DNA from: an uncultured Solirubrobacteraceae bacterium
Lineage (GTDB): Bacteria > Actinomycetota > Thermoleophilia > Solirubrobacterales > Solirubrobacteraceae
Direction of reading: 5' to 3'
NCBI GenBank assembly: GCA_902806175.1
Contig: CADCVQ010000030.1
Span: forward strand, 1-33,925
Length of the DNA stretch: 33,925 bases
The number at the start of each line of letters is the position of its first letter. The stretch's first letter is position 1. The position numbers and the translations under genes are program-made. Under the pieces are notes generated by a model. The model saw only the letters and a list, made by a program, of their open reading frames with translations. It had not been told where the DNA came from and did no database searches. Positions 1 to 7,746 of the stretch are shown here, in pieces.

Positions 1-2
1 CG

Positions 3-131
3 CGCCCCGAGGCACGCGTCCCGGCCGCGCCACGGCCGACACCGCCGCCGGCTCCCAGGCCGCGCCCGGCAAGGCCGACAGCACCACCACCGCCGGCGCC
101 ACCGCCCGACTTCCACGGCGAGTTCGGCTGA
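3..131 (+). CDS. C-terminal fragment of an unknown Pro/Ala/Arg-rich protein
   Basis: The window opens inside a plus-strand reading frame that ends at TGA 129-131. The visible 42 residues are almost entirely proline, alanine and arginine, then finish with a short non-repetitive end (PDFHGEFG). Low-complexity proline-rich tails of this kind are common at the C-termini of high-GC actinobacterial proteins and usually behave as disordered linkers. The frame carries the expected mix of G/C third bases, and its stop lies 6 bp from the convergent stop of the otsA-like gene, which fits a real gene end. The body of the protein lies outside the window, so no function can be given. Confidence 0.5.
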   Translation, partial: RPEARVPAAPRPTPPPAPRPRPARPTAPPPPAPPPDFHGEFG

Positions 132-137
132 CCGCAG

Positions 138-1631
138 CTACCCGGCCGAGCCGGGCGTCAGCGCGGCGCCCTTGGCCTTCATGTCCGTCAGCTGCTCGTC
201 GATCCAGTCGCCCGGGTCGCGCTCGGTGACCGCTGCCTTGAGGCCGCTCGCGCGCCGCTCGCGCTCCTCGGCGCTCATCGTCAGTGCGCGGAAGATCATG
301 TCGGCCGTCTCCTTGATGTCGAACGGGTTGACGCTGAGCGCCCACGCGCCGAGCTCCTCGTGCGCGCCGGTGTTCTCCGACAGGATCGAGACGCCGCTGC
401 GCTCGTTGACGAGCGGGCCCTCCTTGGCGACGAGGTTCATCCCGTCGAACATCGCGTTGACGATCATGACGTCGTAGTGCTTGTACGCCGCGACGGCCTC
501 TTCGAGGTCGTCGCGGAGCTTGAGCTGGATCGGCATCCAATCCGGCGTGCCGTGGCGATGGTTGACGATCGCGACGAGCGCCTCGATGCGCCCGAGGTAC
601 TCGCGGTACTCGGGCACGTCCATCCGCGACGGCATGAGCTGAGCGATGAACGTCACGTTCTCGATGAACTCCGGATGCTCGTCGAGGAACTGGTCGAACG
701 CCGAGAAGCCGCGCAGCACGTTCTTCGACAGGTCGGAGCGGTCGACGCGCAGGATCAGGTGGTCACGGCGGCGACGCTCGATCTCCCGCTCGAACTCCTG
801 CGTGCGGTCGCTCGCGGCGACCTTGCGCGTCGCCTCGTAGTCGATCGGCAGCGGGTAGTGGCGCACCCACACCTCGCGGCCGTCGACGTGCACGACGCCG
901 CGCTCGAAGTCCACCTCGAGGTCCATCAGGTCGCGGCAGCACTGCAGGAAGTTCCAGCGGTAGGAGCGCGTGTGAAAGCCGACGATGTCGTTGGCCAGCA
1001 CCCCGCCGTAGATCTGGTCGCGCATGCGCTTGGGCAGCACGCGCCACGCGTCGGGCTGCGTCCACGGGATGTGGATGAAGTGGTGCAGGAAGACGTCGGG
1101 TCGCGCCTGGCGGATGATCGCGGGCAGCGTGTAGAGGTGGTAGTCATGGACCATCACGACGGGCGCCTCATCGCCCTCGATCTGCTCGATGACGGCCTGC
1201 GCGAGGTCGTTGTTGACGACCTTGTAGCCCTCCTCGAAGGCATGGACCTCGTTCTCGCGGATGTCCGGCGCGTTGGAGAGATCCCAGAGGTAATGCTGGA
1301 TGAACCACAGCATCGGGTTGGCGACGACGTTGTAGAAGCGGTCATAGGCGTCTGCCTCGGAGGCGACGAGCCGGACGTGAAAGTCGCCCAGCGGCGTCTG
1401 CACCTCGAACGCGCGGCCATCGTTCTCGCACGACTTGGCGACGTCGCCCTCGCCCATCGCCGAGGCGATCCAGACCGCGTCGCGGTGCGTCGCAAGGCCG
1501 GTCAGCGCGGTGACGAGGCCACCGGTGCCGCGCGTGAACGAGCCGTCGACGTCGAACGTCACCGGGCCGCGGTTGGACACCAGCACGAGTGGCCGCTGCG
1601 GTGCATCGCCGCCGTCGTTGGAGGTCGCCAT
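138..1631 (-). CDS. otsA: Trehalose-6-phosphate synthase-like glycosyltransferase (GT20)
   Basis: 497 residues, the usual length for a bacterial OtsA, with the GT-B fold landmarks in order. They are an N-terminal SNRGP motif (Arg21) and a GGL loop near residue 37, then HDYHL at 162-166, a HIPW segment at 187-190, GFHT at 218-221, the nucleotide-binding Arg298-x4-Lys303 pair, and DGMNLVAKE at 396-404. The family transfers glucose from UDP-glucose to glucose 6-phosphate in the cytosol, giving the precursor of the osmoprotectant trehalose. The Arg/Lys segment reads SKN where classical OtsA has TKG, so the acceptor is less certain than the family. No trehalose-6-phosphate phosphatase (otsB) is in the window. 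ATG at 1629-1631 follows a kinase gene by 60 bp on the same strand, suggesting co-transcription with the upstream two-component pair. Confidence 0.85.
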   Translation of the reverse strand: MATSNDGGDAPQRPLVLVSNRGPVTFDVDGSFTRGTGGLVTALTGLATHRDAVWIASAMGEGDVAKSCENDGRAFEVQTPLGDFHVRLVASEADAYDRFYNVVANPMLWFIQHYLWDLSNAPDIRENEVHAFEEGYKVVNNDLAQAVIEQIEGDEAPVVMVHDYHLYTLPAIIRQARPDVFLHHFIHIPWTQPDAWRVLPKRMRDQIYGGVLANDIVGFHTRSYRWNFLQCCRDLMDLEVDFERGVVHVDGREVWVRHYPLPIDYEATRKVAASDRTQEFEREIERRRRDHLILRVDRSDLSKNVLRGFSAFDQFLDEHPEFIENVTFIAQLMPSRMDVPEYREYLGRIEALVAIVNHRHGTPDWMPIQLKLRDDLEEAVAAYKHYDVMIVNAMFDGMNLVAKEGPLVNERSGVSILSENTGAHEELGAWALSVNPFDIKETADMIFRALTMSAEERERRASGLKAAVTERDPGDWIDEQLTDMKAKGAALTPGSAG

Positions 1632-1691
1632 GTCTGCCTGTCTTCCCGTTGATCGCGGTGATGATGTCCGGAGCGGCGAGATGTTCGGCCC

Positions 1692-3089
1692 TCAGGCCGG
1701 CAGCTCGAGCGCGAACGTCGTGCGGCCCCTGCCCGGATCGATCTCGAGCGAGCCATCCATCCGCTCGGCGAGCTCGCGCGCGATCGCCAGGCCCAGGCCC
1801 GAGCCCTGCGCGTCGTCGGAGGTGAAGAAGGGCTCGAAGACGCGCTGCGCCGCGGCGTCGGAGATGCCGGGGCCGTCATCGCTGACCGCCAGGCGCACCG
1901 ATCCGTTGTCGCGCGCTGCCGAGACGACGACAGCGGTTCCCGCGGGCGTGTGCGTGAGGGCGTTGTCGATCAGGATGCGCAGCACCTGCGCGACGCGCTC
2001 GGGATCGCAGACGGCATCGATCCGGTCGCCGCCGAGGCGCAGCTCGAGCTTGGAGTCGTGCTTGTCCAGCGCGGGCGCGAACTCGGCGCTGACGGCGCGC
2101 GTGAGCTTGCCGAGGTCGGTCTCTTCGCGGCGCAGCTCCAGCGAGCCCGCCTCCAGCCGCGAGAGGTCGAGCAGGTCGGTCGCGAGCTTGCCGAGGCGCT
2201 CGACCTGCTCGCGCACGGTCGCGACGAACTGGCGCCGGGTCTCGTCGTCGAGCTCCTCGTCCTCCATGAGCTCCAGGAAGCCGCCGATCGAGAAGATCGG
2301 CGTGCGCAGCTCGTGCGATGCCGTTGCGATGAAGCGCCGCCGCGCGCTCTCGAGCTGGGCGAGCTGGCGCTGCATGTCGTCGAGCGCGGCCGCGAGCTGG
2401 CCGAGCTCGTCGTCCTTGCCGGCGGGGAAGACCGCCGTGAAGTCGCCCGAGGCCACCTGGTCGGCGCCGCGCTCGAGCACCCGCACCCGCCGCGCGATCC
2501 GGCGCGACACGACAAAGCCGACGACCAGCGCGAGCAGCAGCCCGAGCGCGCCCGCGGTCAGGATCTGGCGGCGGATCAGCGCGACGTTGCCCCGCACGTC
2601 GGCCAGCGGCGCCGAGAAGACGGCGACGCGGCTGACGGTCCCCGCGTCGCGGATCGGCACGGCGACCTGGCCGAGCTCGCCCTCGCGCGAGGGCTCCTCG
2701 CCGAGGGCGGTGCGGCCGGTCCGCGCGGCGACGTCGGCGACCTCGAAGCGTAGGTCCGTGATGCGGTTGTCGGTGTAGGAGTCCGAGAAGATCGACAGCT
2801 GCAGCCCTTCGGTGCCGTCGCCGACGGCCAGCAGCGTCACGCGCGCGTTGGTGCGGTCCGAGATCGACGAGACGAGGTTGTTGATCTCGTCGTCGCTGCC
2901 GTTGCTGCGTACGAGCCGGGTGATCTGCGGCGTGAAGACGAGCGCGGTCTCCGTGAGCGCCTTCATCTTCTGGTCGCGCAGCGAGGACTGCAGCTGCGGC
3001 GTGACGTAGAACAGGACCGCGAGGATCGCGACGAGCGTGACCGCGAAGGAGAGGATCGTCAGCTGCGTGCGCAGCGAGCCCCAGCGCAT
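1692..3089 (-). CDS. Membrane sensor histidine kinase (HAMP-HisKA-HATPase)
   Basis: 465 residues from ATG 3087-3089. Transmembrane helix 1 (about residues 9-29) is followed by a roughly 145-residue extracytoplasmic sensor region and helix 2 (about 176-195). A HAMP linker then leads to the dimerisation/phosphoacceptor helix with His259 in SHELRTP, and a HATPase domain with N-box (DNALTHT), DGPGI and GSGLGLAI motifs. It should autophosphorylate and pass phosphate to the OmpR-type regulator encoded 38 bp upstream on the same strand. A TTG 18 nt further upstream is an alternative start, but the ATG has an AGAAGG ribosome site about 8 nt ahead. The signal is unknown. The operon with an otsA-like gene suggests osmotic or envelope stress, which is inference only. 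Confidence 0.92.
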   Translation of the reverse strand: MRWGSLRTQLTILSFAVTLVAILAVLFYVTPQLQSSLRDQKMKALTETALVFTPQITRLVRSNGSDDEINNLVSSISDRTNARVTLLAVGDGTEGLQLSIFSDSYTDNRITDLRFEVADVAARTGRTALGEEPSREGELGQVAVPIRDAGTVSRVAVFSAPLADVRGNVALIRRQILTAGALGLLLALVVGFVVSRRIARRVRVLERGADQVASGDFTAVFPAGKDDELGQLAAALDDMQRQLAQLESARRRFIATASHELRTPIFSIGGFLELMEDEELDDETRRQFVATVREQVERLGKLATDLLDLSRLEAGSLELRREETDLGKLTRAVSAEFAPALDKHDSKLELRLGGDRIDAVCDPERVAQVLRILIDNALTHTPAGTAVVVSAARDNGSVRLAVSDDGPGISDAAAQRVFEPFFTSDDAQGSGLGLAIARELAERMDGSLEIDPGRGRTTFALELPA

Positions 3090-3127
3090 CAGGGGGCCTT
3101 CTCGCAACGGTCCACGCGAAGACCTCC

Positions 3128-3847
3128 TCAGCTCTCGTCGCGGAACCGGTAGCCCACGCCACGCACGGTGAAGAGGTACTCCGGGTGCTTGGCGTCGAGC
3201 TCGAGCTTCTCGCGCAGGTGGCGGATGTGGACGTCGATCGTGCGCGGGTCGCGGTAGGCGGCGTCGCCCCAGATCCGTGTCAGCAGCATCTCGCGCGTGA
3301 AGACGCGGCCTGGCGCCGTCGCGAGCGCGGCGAGGATCTCGAACTCGACGAACGTCGTCTGCGCCGGCGCGCCGCGCACCCGGACGGCGCGCTTGTCGAA
3401 GTCGATCCGCAGGCCCGCGACCTCGAGCGGCCCGTCCGACGCGTCGCGCTCCTCGCGCCCGTCCTGCGGACGCATGTCGGCGCGGCGCAGCGCGGCCTTC
3501 ACCCGGCTGCGGAACTCGCGCATCGAGAACGGCTTGGTGATGTAGTCGTCGGCGCCGATCTCGAGCCCGAGGACCTTGTCGATCTCCTCCGCGCGCGCCG
3601 TCAGCATGATGATCGGCACCGTGCTGCGCGCACGGATCCGGCGGCAGACCTCGAGGCCGTCGAGCTTGGGCAGCATGAGGTCCAGCACGACGAGGTCGTA
3701 GGAGCCCTCGGAGAACCGATCCAGCGCCGCACGGCCGTCGGTGGCCTGCACGACGTCGTAGCCTTCCTTGCGCAGCGGATAGGACAGCAGCGTCTGGATT
3801 GCGTGCTCGTCATCGACGAGAAGGATGCGAGGAGCACGATCCACCAT
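3128..3847 (-). CDS. OmpR/PhoB-family response regulator
   Basis: 239 residues: a receiver domain (1-120) with the acidic pair Asp12-Asp13, phosphoacceptor Asp56 in VLDLMLP, conserved Thr in LTA and Lys in TKPF, then a winged-helix DNA-binding domain ending in RGVGYRF. I chose ATG 3845-3847 because the receiver beta-1 strand begins five residues later; a longer frame would add 13 unsupported residues. It is the first gene of a minus-strand run with the sensor kinase (38 bp gap) and the GT20 gene. The gap to the divergent M28-like gene is only 22 bp, so the two promoters must overlap. Phosphorylation would promote dimerisation and operator binding; targets are not evident. Confidence 0.93.
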   Translation of the reverse strand: MVDRAPRILLVDDEHAIQTLLSYPLRKEGYDVVQATDGRAALDRFSEGSYDLVVLDLMLPKLDGLEVCRRIRARSTVPIIMLTARAEEIDKVLGLEIGADDYITKPFSMREFRSRVKAALRRADMRPQDGREERDASDGPLEVAGLRIDFDKRAVRVRGAPAQTTFVEFEILAALATAPGRVFTREMLLTRIWGDAAYRDPRTIDVHIRHLREKLELDAKHPEYLFTVRGVGYRFRDES

Positions 3848-3853
3848 CCCCAA

Positions 3854-3859
3854 TAGTGT
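3854..3859 (+). promoter_or_regulatory. Candidate -10 box (TAGTGT) of a leaderless promoter
   Basis: TAGTGT fits the TANNNT consensus of primary-sigma -10 elements and ends 10 nt before ATG 3870. No Shine-Dalgarno sequence is present between them, so the transcript probably starts at or next to the start codon. The whole divergent gap is only 22 bp. Confidence 0.4.
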
Positions 3860-3869
3860 GACAACGACG

Positions 3870-5654
3870 ATGATCGATCCGCGCATTTACCGGGCTGCGC
3901 TGATTCCCGTCCTGTTTGCGTTCGTGCTGCTCGCGTTCTCGCTCGAGAACCGGCCCCAGCCGATGCGCACGCCGATCGCCCCCGACGCCTTCCAGGGCGA
4001 CCGGGCCTTCGAGAGCGCCTACGAATCCGGCGAGGGGCTGTCAGAGCGCTTCGCGCAGCGCCGGCCGGGCTCGGACGGTGACAACCGGCTCGCCGGGGAG
4101 GTCGCGGCACAGATGCGCGACGCCGGCTTCCGCGTGCGCACGGTGCAGCGCGCGGGCGACACGATCGACGGCCGCCAGAGGCTGCGCACGGTCATCGCGC
4201 GGCGGCCGGGCACGATCGACGAGCAGATCGTCGTCGTCGCGCACCGCGACGCAGCGGGCACGCGCGCCGAGGCCGAGCTCTCCGGGACGGCCGCGCTGCT
4301 GGAGCTGACGCGCGTCTTCGGCGCCCCGCGCCAGGCGCGCCACACGCTCACGCTCGTCTCGACGAGCGGTGGCAGCGGTGGCTCGGCGGGCGCCGCCGAG
4401 CTCGCGCGCGAGCTCGGCGGGCTGCCCGTCGGCGCCGTCGTCGTGCTCGGCGACCTGACGTCGCGCAACGTCCGCGCGCCACTTGTCACGCCGTGGTCAA
4501 ACGCGCTCGGTGGTTCACCGCAACGACTGCGCGCAACCGTTCAGGAGGCGGTGCGCCTGGAGACCGGGTCGGGCTCCGGAGCGCCGCGGGCGCTGAGCCA
4601 GTTCGCGCGCTTCGCGATGCCCGCGACGTTCGGCGAGCAGGGCGCGCTGCTGGCGCGCGGGCTGCCCGCCGTGCTGCTGTCGATCGGCGGCGACAGCCCG
4701 CCGCCGGCGAACGCGCCGATCTCGCGCGAGCGCCTCGAGACCTTCGGCCGCGCGGCGCTGCGCTCGGTGACGGCGCTCGACAGCGCTCCCGCCGCGCGCC
4801 CGATCACGACCGAGGCGTCCAGCCGCGACCTGCTCACGAGCCGCAAGATCGTTCCGGCGTGGGCGATCAGGCTCTTCACGGGGGCGCTGCTGCTGACGGT
4901 GCTCATCACCGCGGTGGACGCGCTCGCGGCGCTGCGGCGCCGGCGCGAGCCGATCGTCATCTGGCTTGGGTGGACGCTGACTGCGGCGCTGCCGTTTCTG
5001 CTGGCGGCCGTGTTCGCGCTGCTGCTCAACGCCGTCGGTTTGCTCGACGCGCCGGGCGCCCCGGTGCCGGCGCAGGCGCTGGCGGCCGAGCTGCCGGCGC
5101 TGCTCGCCGTGCTGCTCGTCTTCGCGCTCGGCTGGGTCTGGTTGCGTCGCGCCGCGCTGCGTCTGCTGCGCGGCGGCGCGGCCGACCGCTCGCAACCCGG
5201 CGCGCAGGTCGCGATCGTTCTCGTCGCGACGGCGGTCGCGAGCGTCATGTGGATCACCAACCCGTATGCCGCCGCGCTGCTGATCCCCGCACTGCACATC
5301 TGGCTGTTTGCGGTCGGGCCCGACCTGCCGATGGGGCGCGCGCTGCGCCTGGTGGTCGTGGCGCTCGGTGTCGTGCCGGCCGCTGCTGTCGCGCTCGCGC
5401 TCGCCCGCTCGCTCGACCTCGGTGTGATCGACGCGACGTGGCAGCTCGTGCTGCTGACGGCCGGTGGACACATCTCGCCGCTCAGCGTGCTGCTGTGGAG
5501 CGTCGCGGCCGGCTGCGCCGTCAGCGCGCTGCTTGCCGCCGCGCACGCCGCCGGCCCCGCCGGCGATGACGACGTCGCGATCACCGTCCGCGGGCCCAGG
5601 ACGTACGCCGGACCCGGTTCGCTCGGCGGAACAGAGTCGGCTCTGCGGCGATGA
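3870..5654 (+). CDS. Polytopic membrane protein with degenerate M28 peptidase-like domain
   Basis: 594 residues. One N-terminal transmembrane helix (10-24) precedes an extracytoplasmic domain (about 40-310) that follows the M28 zinc-aminopeptidase pattern, then about seven more hydrophobic helices (about 325-575). The first zinc motif survives as AHRD (His125, Asp127). The segment that normally reads GA-D-D-N-x-SG is instead AEAELSG, so the metal-bridging Asp is replaced by Ala135. The double Glu of the catalytic loop is replaced by Ser/Gly in VSTSGGSGGS. I therefore expect no peptidase activity; the domain may bind peptides or act as a scaffold. The layout recalls FXNA/GAA1-type membrane M28 relatives. 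Its stop overlaps the start of the sortase gene (ATGA), so the two are translationally coupled. ATG 3870 is chosen because the membrane helix begins just after it; a start 45 nt upstream would read into the divergent regulator. Confidence 0.75.
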   Translation: MIDPRIYRAALIPVLFAFVLLAFSLENRPQPMRTPIAPDAFQGDRAFESAYESGEGLSERFAQRRPGSDGDNRLAGEVAAQMRDAGFRVRTVQRAGDTIDGRQRLRTVIARRPGTIDEQIVVVAHRDAAGTRAEAELSGTAALLELTRVFGAPRQARHTLTLVSTSGGSGGSAGAAELARELGGLPVGAVVVLGDLTSRNVRAPLVTPWSNALGGSPQRLRATVQEAVRLETGSGSGAPRALSQFARFAMPATFGEQGALLARGLPAVLLSIGGDSPPPANAPISRERLETFGRAALRSVTALDSAPAARPITTEASSRDLLTSRKIVPAWAIRLFTGALLLTVLITAVDALAALRRRREPIVIWLGWTLTAALPFLLAAVFALLLNAVGLLDAPGAPVPAQALAAELPALLAVLLVFALGWVWLRRAALRLLRGGAADRSQPGAQVAIVLVATAVASVMWITNPYAAALLIPALHIWLFAVGPDLPMGRALRLVVVALGVVPAAAVALALARSLDLGVIDATWQLVLLTAGGHISPLSVLLWSVAAGCAVSALLAAAHAAGPAGDDDVAITVRGPRTYAGPGSLGGTESALRR

Positions 5655-6343
5655 CGGGCGCGACGCGGCGCGCGCTGCGCGCCCTCTCCACCGTGCTGAT
5701 CGTCGCCGGCGTGCTCATGCTCGCCGATGCGTTGCTGACGCTCCTGTGGCAGGAGCCGGTGTCGGCGATCTACGCGACGATCGTGCAGGGACAGCTCGGC
5801 GGCGACCTCGAGAAGCTCGAGACGCGCAGGCCGACGACGCTCGACCTCGCCGCCCTGCAGAGGCTCGCCACCGAGCGCCGGCGGATGGCGTTTCTCGCGC
5901 GCCGGCTGCGCGCCGACAGCGACGCGGGCGCCGCCGCCGGACGCATCCTGATCGACAAGATCGACGTCGACTTCGTGCTCGTCAACGGGACCGACGGCAA
6001 CGACCTGCGCAGGGGGCCCGGCATCTACGACGACGTCCCGTTCCCGGGGGCGCCGGGCACGACCGCGATCGCCGGCCATCGCACGACGTTCGCCGCGCCG
6101 TTTAGGCGGATCGATCGCCTGCGCCCAGACGACCGCGTCATCGTCGAGATGCCCTACGGCCGCTTCACCTACGAGGTCGAGAAGACGCGCATCGTCGCGC
6201 CGACCGAGGTCTCGGTCATCAAGCGCGTGAAGTTCGACCGGCTCGTGCTGTCGGCGTGTCACCCGCTCTACAGCGCGGCGCAGCGGATCGTCGTCTTCGC
6301 GCGCCTCGTCGCCGCGCAGGCGCGCGGCGCTGCGCGGCTGTAA
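5651..6343 (+). CDS. Class E-like sortase
   Basis: 230 residues. A membrane anchor (about 12-32) is followed by the sortase beta-barrel with the complete catalytic triad: His143 in AGHRTTF, Cys203 in LSACHP and Arg212 in AAQRIVV. The Cys-His-Pro context and N-terminal anchor match class E sortases of high-GC Gram-positives, which cleave an LAxTG/LPxTG-type signal and attach the protein to peptidoglycan or join pilin subunits. No protein in this window carries an obvious sorting signal, so the substrate is elsewhere or unconventional. ATG 5651 overlaps the upstream stop by 4 nt, so the M28-like membrane protein and the sortase should be made together. Confidence 0.88.
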   Translation: MTGATRRALRALSTVLIVAGVLMLADALLTLLWQEPVSAIYATIVQGQLGGDLEKLETRRPTTLDLAALQRLATERRRMAFLARRLRADSDAGAAAGRILIDKIDVDFVLVNGTDGNDLRRGPGIYDDVPFPGAPGTTAIAGHRTTFAAPFRRIDRLRPDDRVIVEMPYGRFTYEVEKTRIVAPTEVSVIKRVKFDRLVLSACHPLYSAAQRIVVFARLVAAQARGAARL

Positions 6344-6394
6344 CGCGCCCGCGTGCAGCATTCTGTGGCCGACTACCGGATACTTGCGGAGCCG

Positions 6395-6664
6395 ATGAGC
6401 CTTTCACTCAAGCGCGAGGATGCGCCGCTCGATACCTCCCGCGAGATGCGAATGCAACAGATCAAGCAGCGCGTGCAGAGCGCGGACTACAGCGTCGACC
6501 CGGCGCTGGTCGCAGAGGCCATGCTGCGCCACGCCGTCAGTCACAGGCGGTGCTGGAAGCCGCGTGCCGACTGGGCGACGCCGCCGGACAGCAACTCCAC
6601 GCCCGGCGCCGCGTCGTTCACGCTGCCGATCCAGGTCAGCGGCGCGGCGGACTCGGCCGCGTAG
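6395..6664 (+). CDS. FlgM-like anti-sigma factor homologue
   Basis: 89 residues from ATG 6395, which has GGAG 4 nt upstream. Residues about 18-50 carry the FlgM core pattern: Arg-x-x-(Met/Ile)-x-x-Ile-Lys-x-x-Val, then a Tyr-x-Val-Asp-Pro turn and an Ala-x-Ala-Met-Leu helix. FlgM proteins bind and block sigma-28 (FliA) until the flagellar hook is complete. No flagellar or sigma-factor gene is nearby, so the partner is unknown. The open frame does not end where family members normally end; it runs another 40 codons, antisense over the 3' end of thiL (124 nt overlap). The extra tail is probably not important. The gene is small, so this is a motif-level call. Confidence 0.55.
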   Translation: MSLSLKREDAPLDTSREMRMQQIKQRVQSADYSVDPALVAEAMLRHAVSHRRCWKPRADWATPPDSNSTPGAASFTLPIQVSGAADSAA

Positions 6665-7491
6665 CGGTCGGCCTGCGCGACGCACACGAGCAGTTCGTAG
6701 TCCTCGCCGGCCGCGGCACCGAGCTCCCAGGCGGGACAGGCGAGCTGCTGCGCGACGCCGGCCACGCCGTCGGCGAGCGGCAGCACGTCGAGGTCGATCT
6801 GCAGCGCGACGCCGCTGGCGCGCGCGACGTGCGCGGCGTCGGACGCGAGGCCGTCGGAGAGATCGATCATCGCGTGCGCGCCGATCCGCGCGAGCGCTCG
6901 GCCTTCGGCCAGCCGCGGCTCGGGACGCCGGTGGCGCTCCGTCAGCGCCGCCGGCCCGTTCGCGCGGCCATCGAGGATCGCAAGCCCCGCACCGGACGCG
7001 CCGAGCGTGCCGGTCACGCCGACGAGATCACCCGCGCGCGCGCCCGCGCGCCGCACGACCTGCTCGAGCTCGTCGGCCCAGCCCACGACCGTGACCGCGA
7101 GCGTCAGCACGGGGGCGGCCGTGATGTCACCGCCGACGAGCGCGACGTCACAACGCCGCGCGAGCGCCGCCATCGCGTCGGCGAGGTCGATCGCGTCGGC
7201 GTGCTCGAAGGCGGGCGGCAGGCCGAGCACGACGTAGGCCTCGCCGGGGTCGGCGCCCATCGCGGCGATGTCCGACAGCGCGCCGGCGAGCGCGCGGTGG
7301 CCGGCATCGGCGGCGCTCGCGGTGTGGCCGAGGCGAAAGTGCACGCCGTCGACCATCGCGTCCGTCGACGTGACCGACAGGGTGCGCGCGCGGACGACGG
7401 CGGCGTCGTCGCCACTGCCGACGAGCACGCGCTCGGGCGGCGCAGCGAAGCGCTCCCGCAGCGCCGCGATGAGGTGAAACTCGTCCGTCAG
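6541..7491 (-). CDS. thiL: Thiamine-monophosphate kinase ThiL
   Basis: 316 residues if read from CTG 7491. It is an AIRS/PurM-fold enzyme that phosphorylates thiamine monophosphate to thiamine diphosphate with ATP. Diagnostic motifs in order: GSGDDAAV near residue 25 (Mg/ATP), MVDGVHF near 44, [10 protein letters not shown] near 70, VGGD near 106, [10 protein letters not shown] near 198 and GEDYELL near 266. The start is awkward. The conserved N-terminus (DEFHLIAAL) begins exactly at the infA stop, and no ATG, GTG or TTG lies between that point and GTG 7428, which would delete it. The most consistent reading is a CTG start in a CTGA overlap with the infA stop. Its 3' end is antisense to the FlgM-like gene. 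Confidence 0.9.
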   Translation of the reverse strand: MTDEFHLIAALRERFAAPPERVLVGSGDDAAVVRARTLSVTSTDAMVDGVHFRLGHTASAADAGHRALAGALSDIAAMGADPGEAYVVLGLPPAFEHADAIDLADAMAALARRCDVALVGGDITAAPVLTLAVTVVGWADELEQVVRRAGARAGDLVGVTGTLGASGAGLAILDGRANGPAALTERHRRPEPRLAEGRALARIGAHAMIDLSDGLASDAAHVARASGVALQIDLDVLPLADGVAGVAQQLACPAWELGAAAGEDYELLVCVAQADRYAAESAAPLTWIGSVNDAAPGVELLSGGVAQSARGFQHRL

Positions 7492-7706
7492 CGGTGGCGG
7501 TAGACGATGCGCGCGCGGTCGAGGTCGTAGGGCGACAGCTCGACGCGGACCCGGTCTCCCGGGAGGATCCGGATCCGGAACCGGCGCATCTTGCCGGCGA
7601 CGTGGCCGAGCACCATGTGATCGTTGTCGAGCTTCACGCGGAACATCGCGTTGGGCAGAGCCTCGACGACCTCGCCCTCGAACTCGACTTTTTCTTCCTT
7701 GGCCAT
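7488..7706 (-). CDS. infA: Translation initiation factor IF-1
   Basis: 72 residues, exactly the usual length of bacterial IF-1, an S1-type OB-fold protein that occupies the ribosomal A site during 30S initiation. The sequence begins [20 protein letters not shown] and contains the family segments [17 protein letters not shown] and the C-terminal RIVYR. ATG 7704-7706 is fixed by homology. It has no convincing Shine-Dalgarno but has a TACCGT element ending 9 nt upstream, suggesting a leaderless mRNA. The gene sits outside the usual ribosomal protein cluster and overlaps thiL at its stop. Confidence 0.96.
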   Translation of the reverse strand: MAKEEKVEFEGEVVEALPNAMFRVKLDNDHMVLGHVAGKMRRFRIRILPGDRVRVELSPYDLDRARIVYRHR

Positions 7707-7715
7707 TGCGCCGCA

Positions 7716-7721
7716 ACGGTA
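7716..7721 (-). promoter_or_regulatory. Candidate leaderless -10 box (TACCGT) of infA
   Basis: On the minus strand TACCGT fits TANNNT and is followed by 9 nt and then ATG of infA. No Shine-Dalgarno lies between. No TTGACA-like -35 is evident, as is common in high-GC actinobacteria. Confidence 0.45.
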
Positions 7722-7746
7722 GCGCACTGCGCCGGGGGCTACGGCG

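Noticed and set aside
360-1652. 430-codon plus-strand frame opposite the otsA-like gene
   Set aside because: Shadow frame; the minus strand carries the full GT20 motif set.
4541-6361. 606-codon minus-strand frame opposite the M28-like and sortase genes
   Set aside because: Composition is Ser/Arg/Ala-rich with no domain, while the plus strand has membrane helices, sortase triad and an ATGA-coupled start.
6530-6670. Possible frameshift explaining the FlgM-like/thiL overlap
   Set aside because: I looked for a nearby stop in the other plus-strand frames that would end the FlgM-like protein at its usual length and found none close by, so a simple one-base error does not explain the overlap.
7491-7700. 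Thiamine diphosphate riboswitch ahead of thiL
   Set aside because: thiL directly overlaps infA with no leader, and no TPP-aptamer core was seen.
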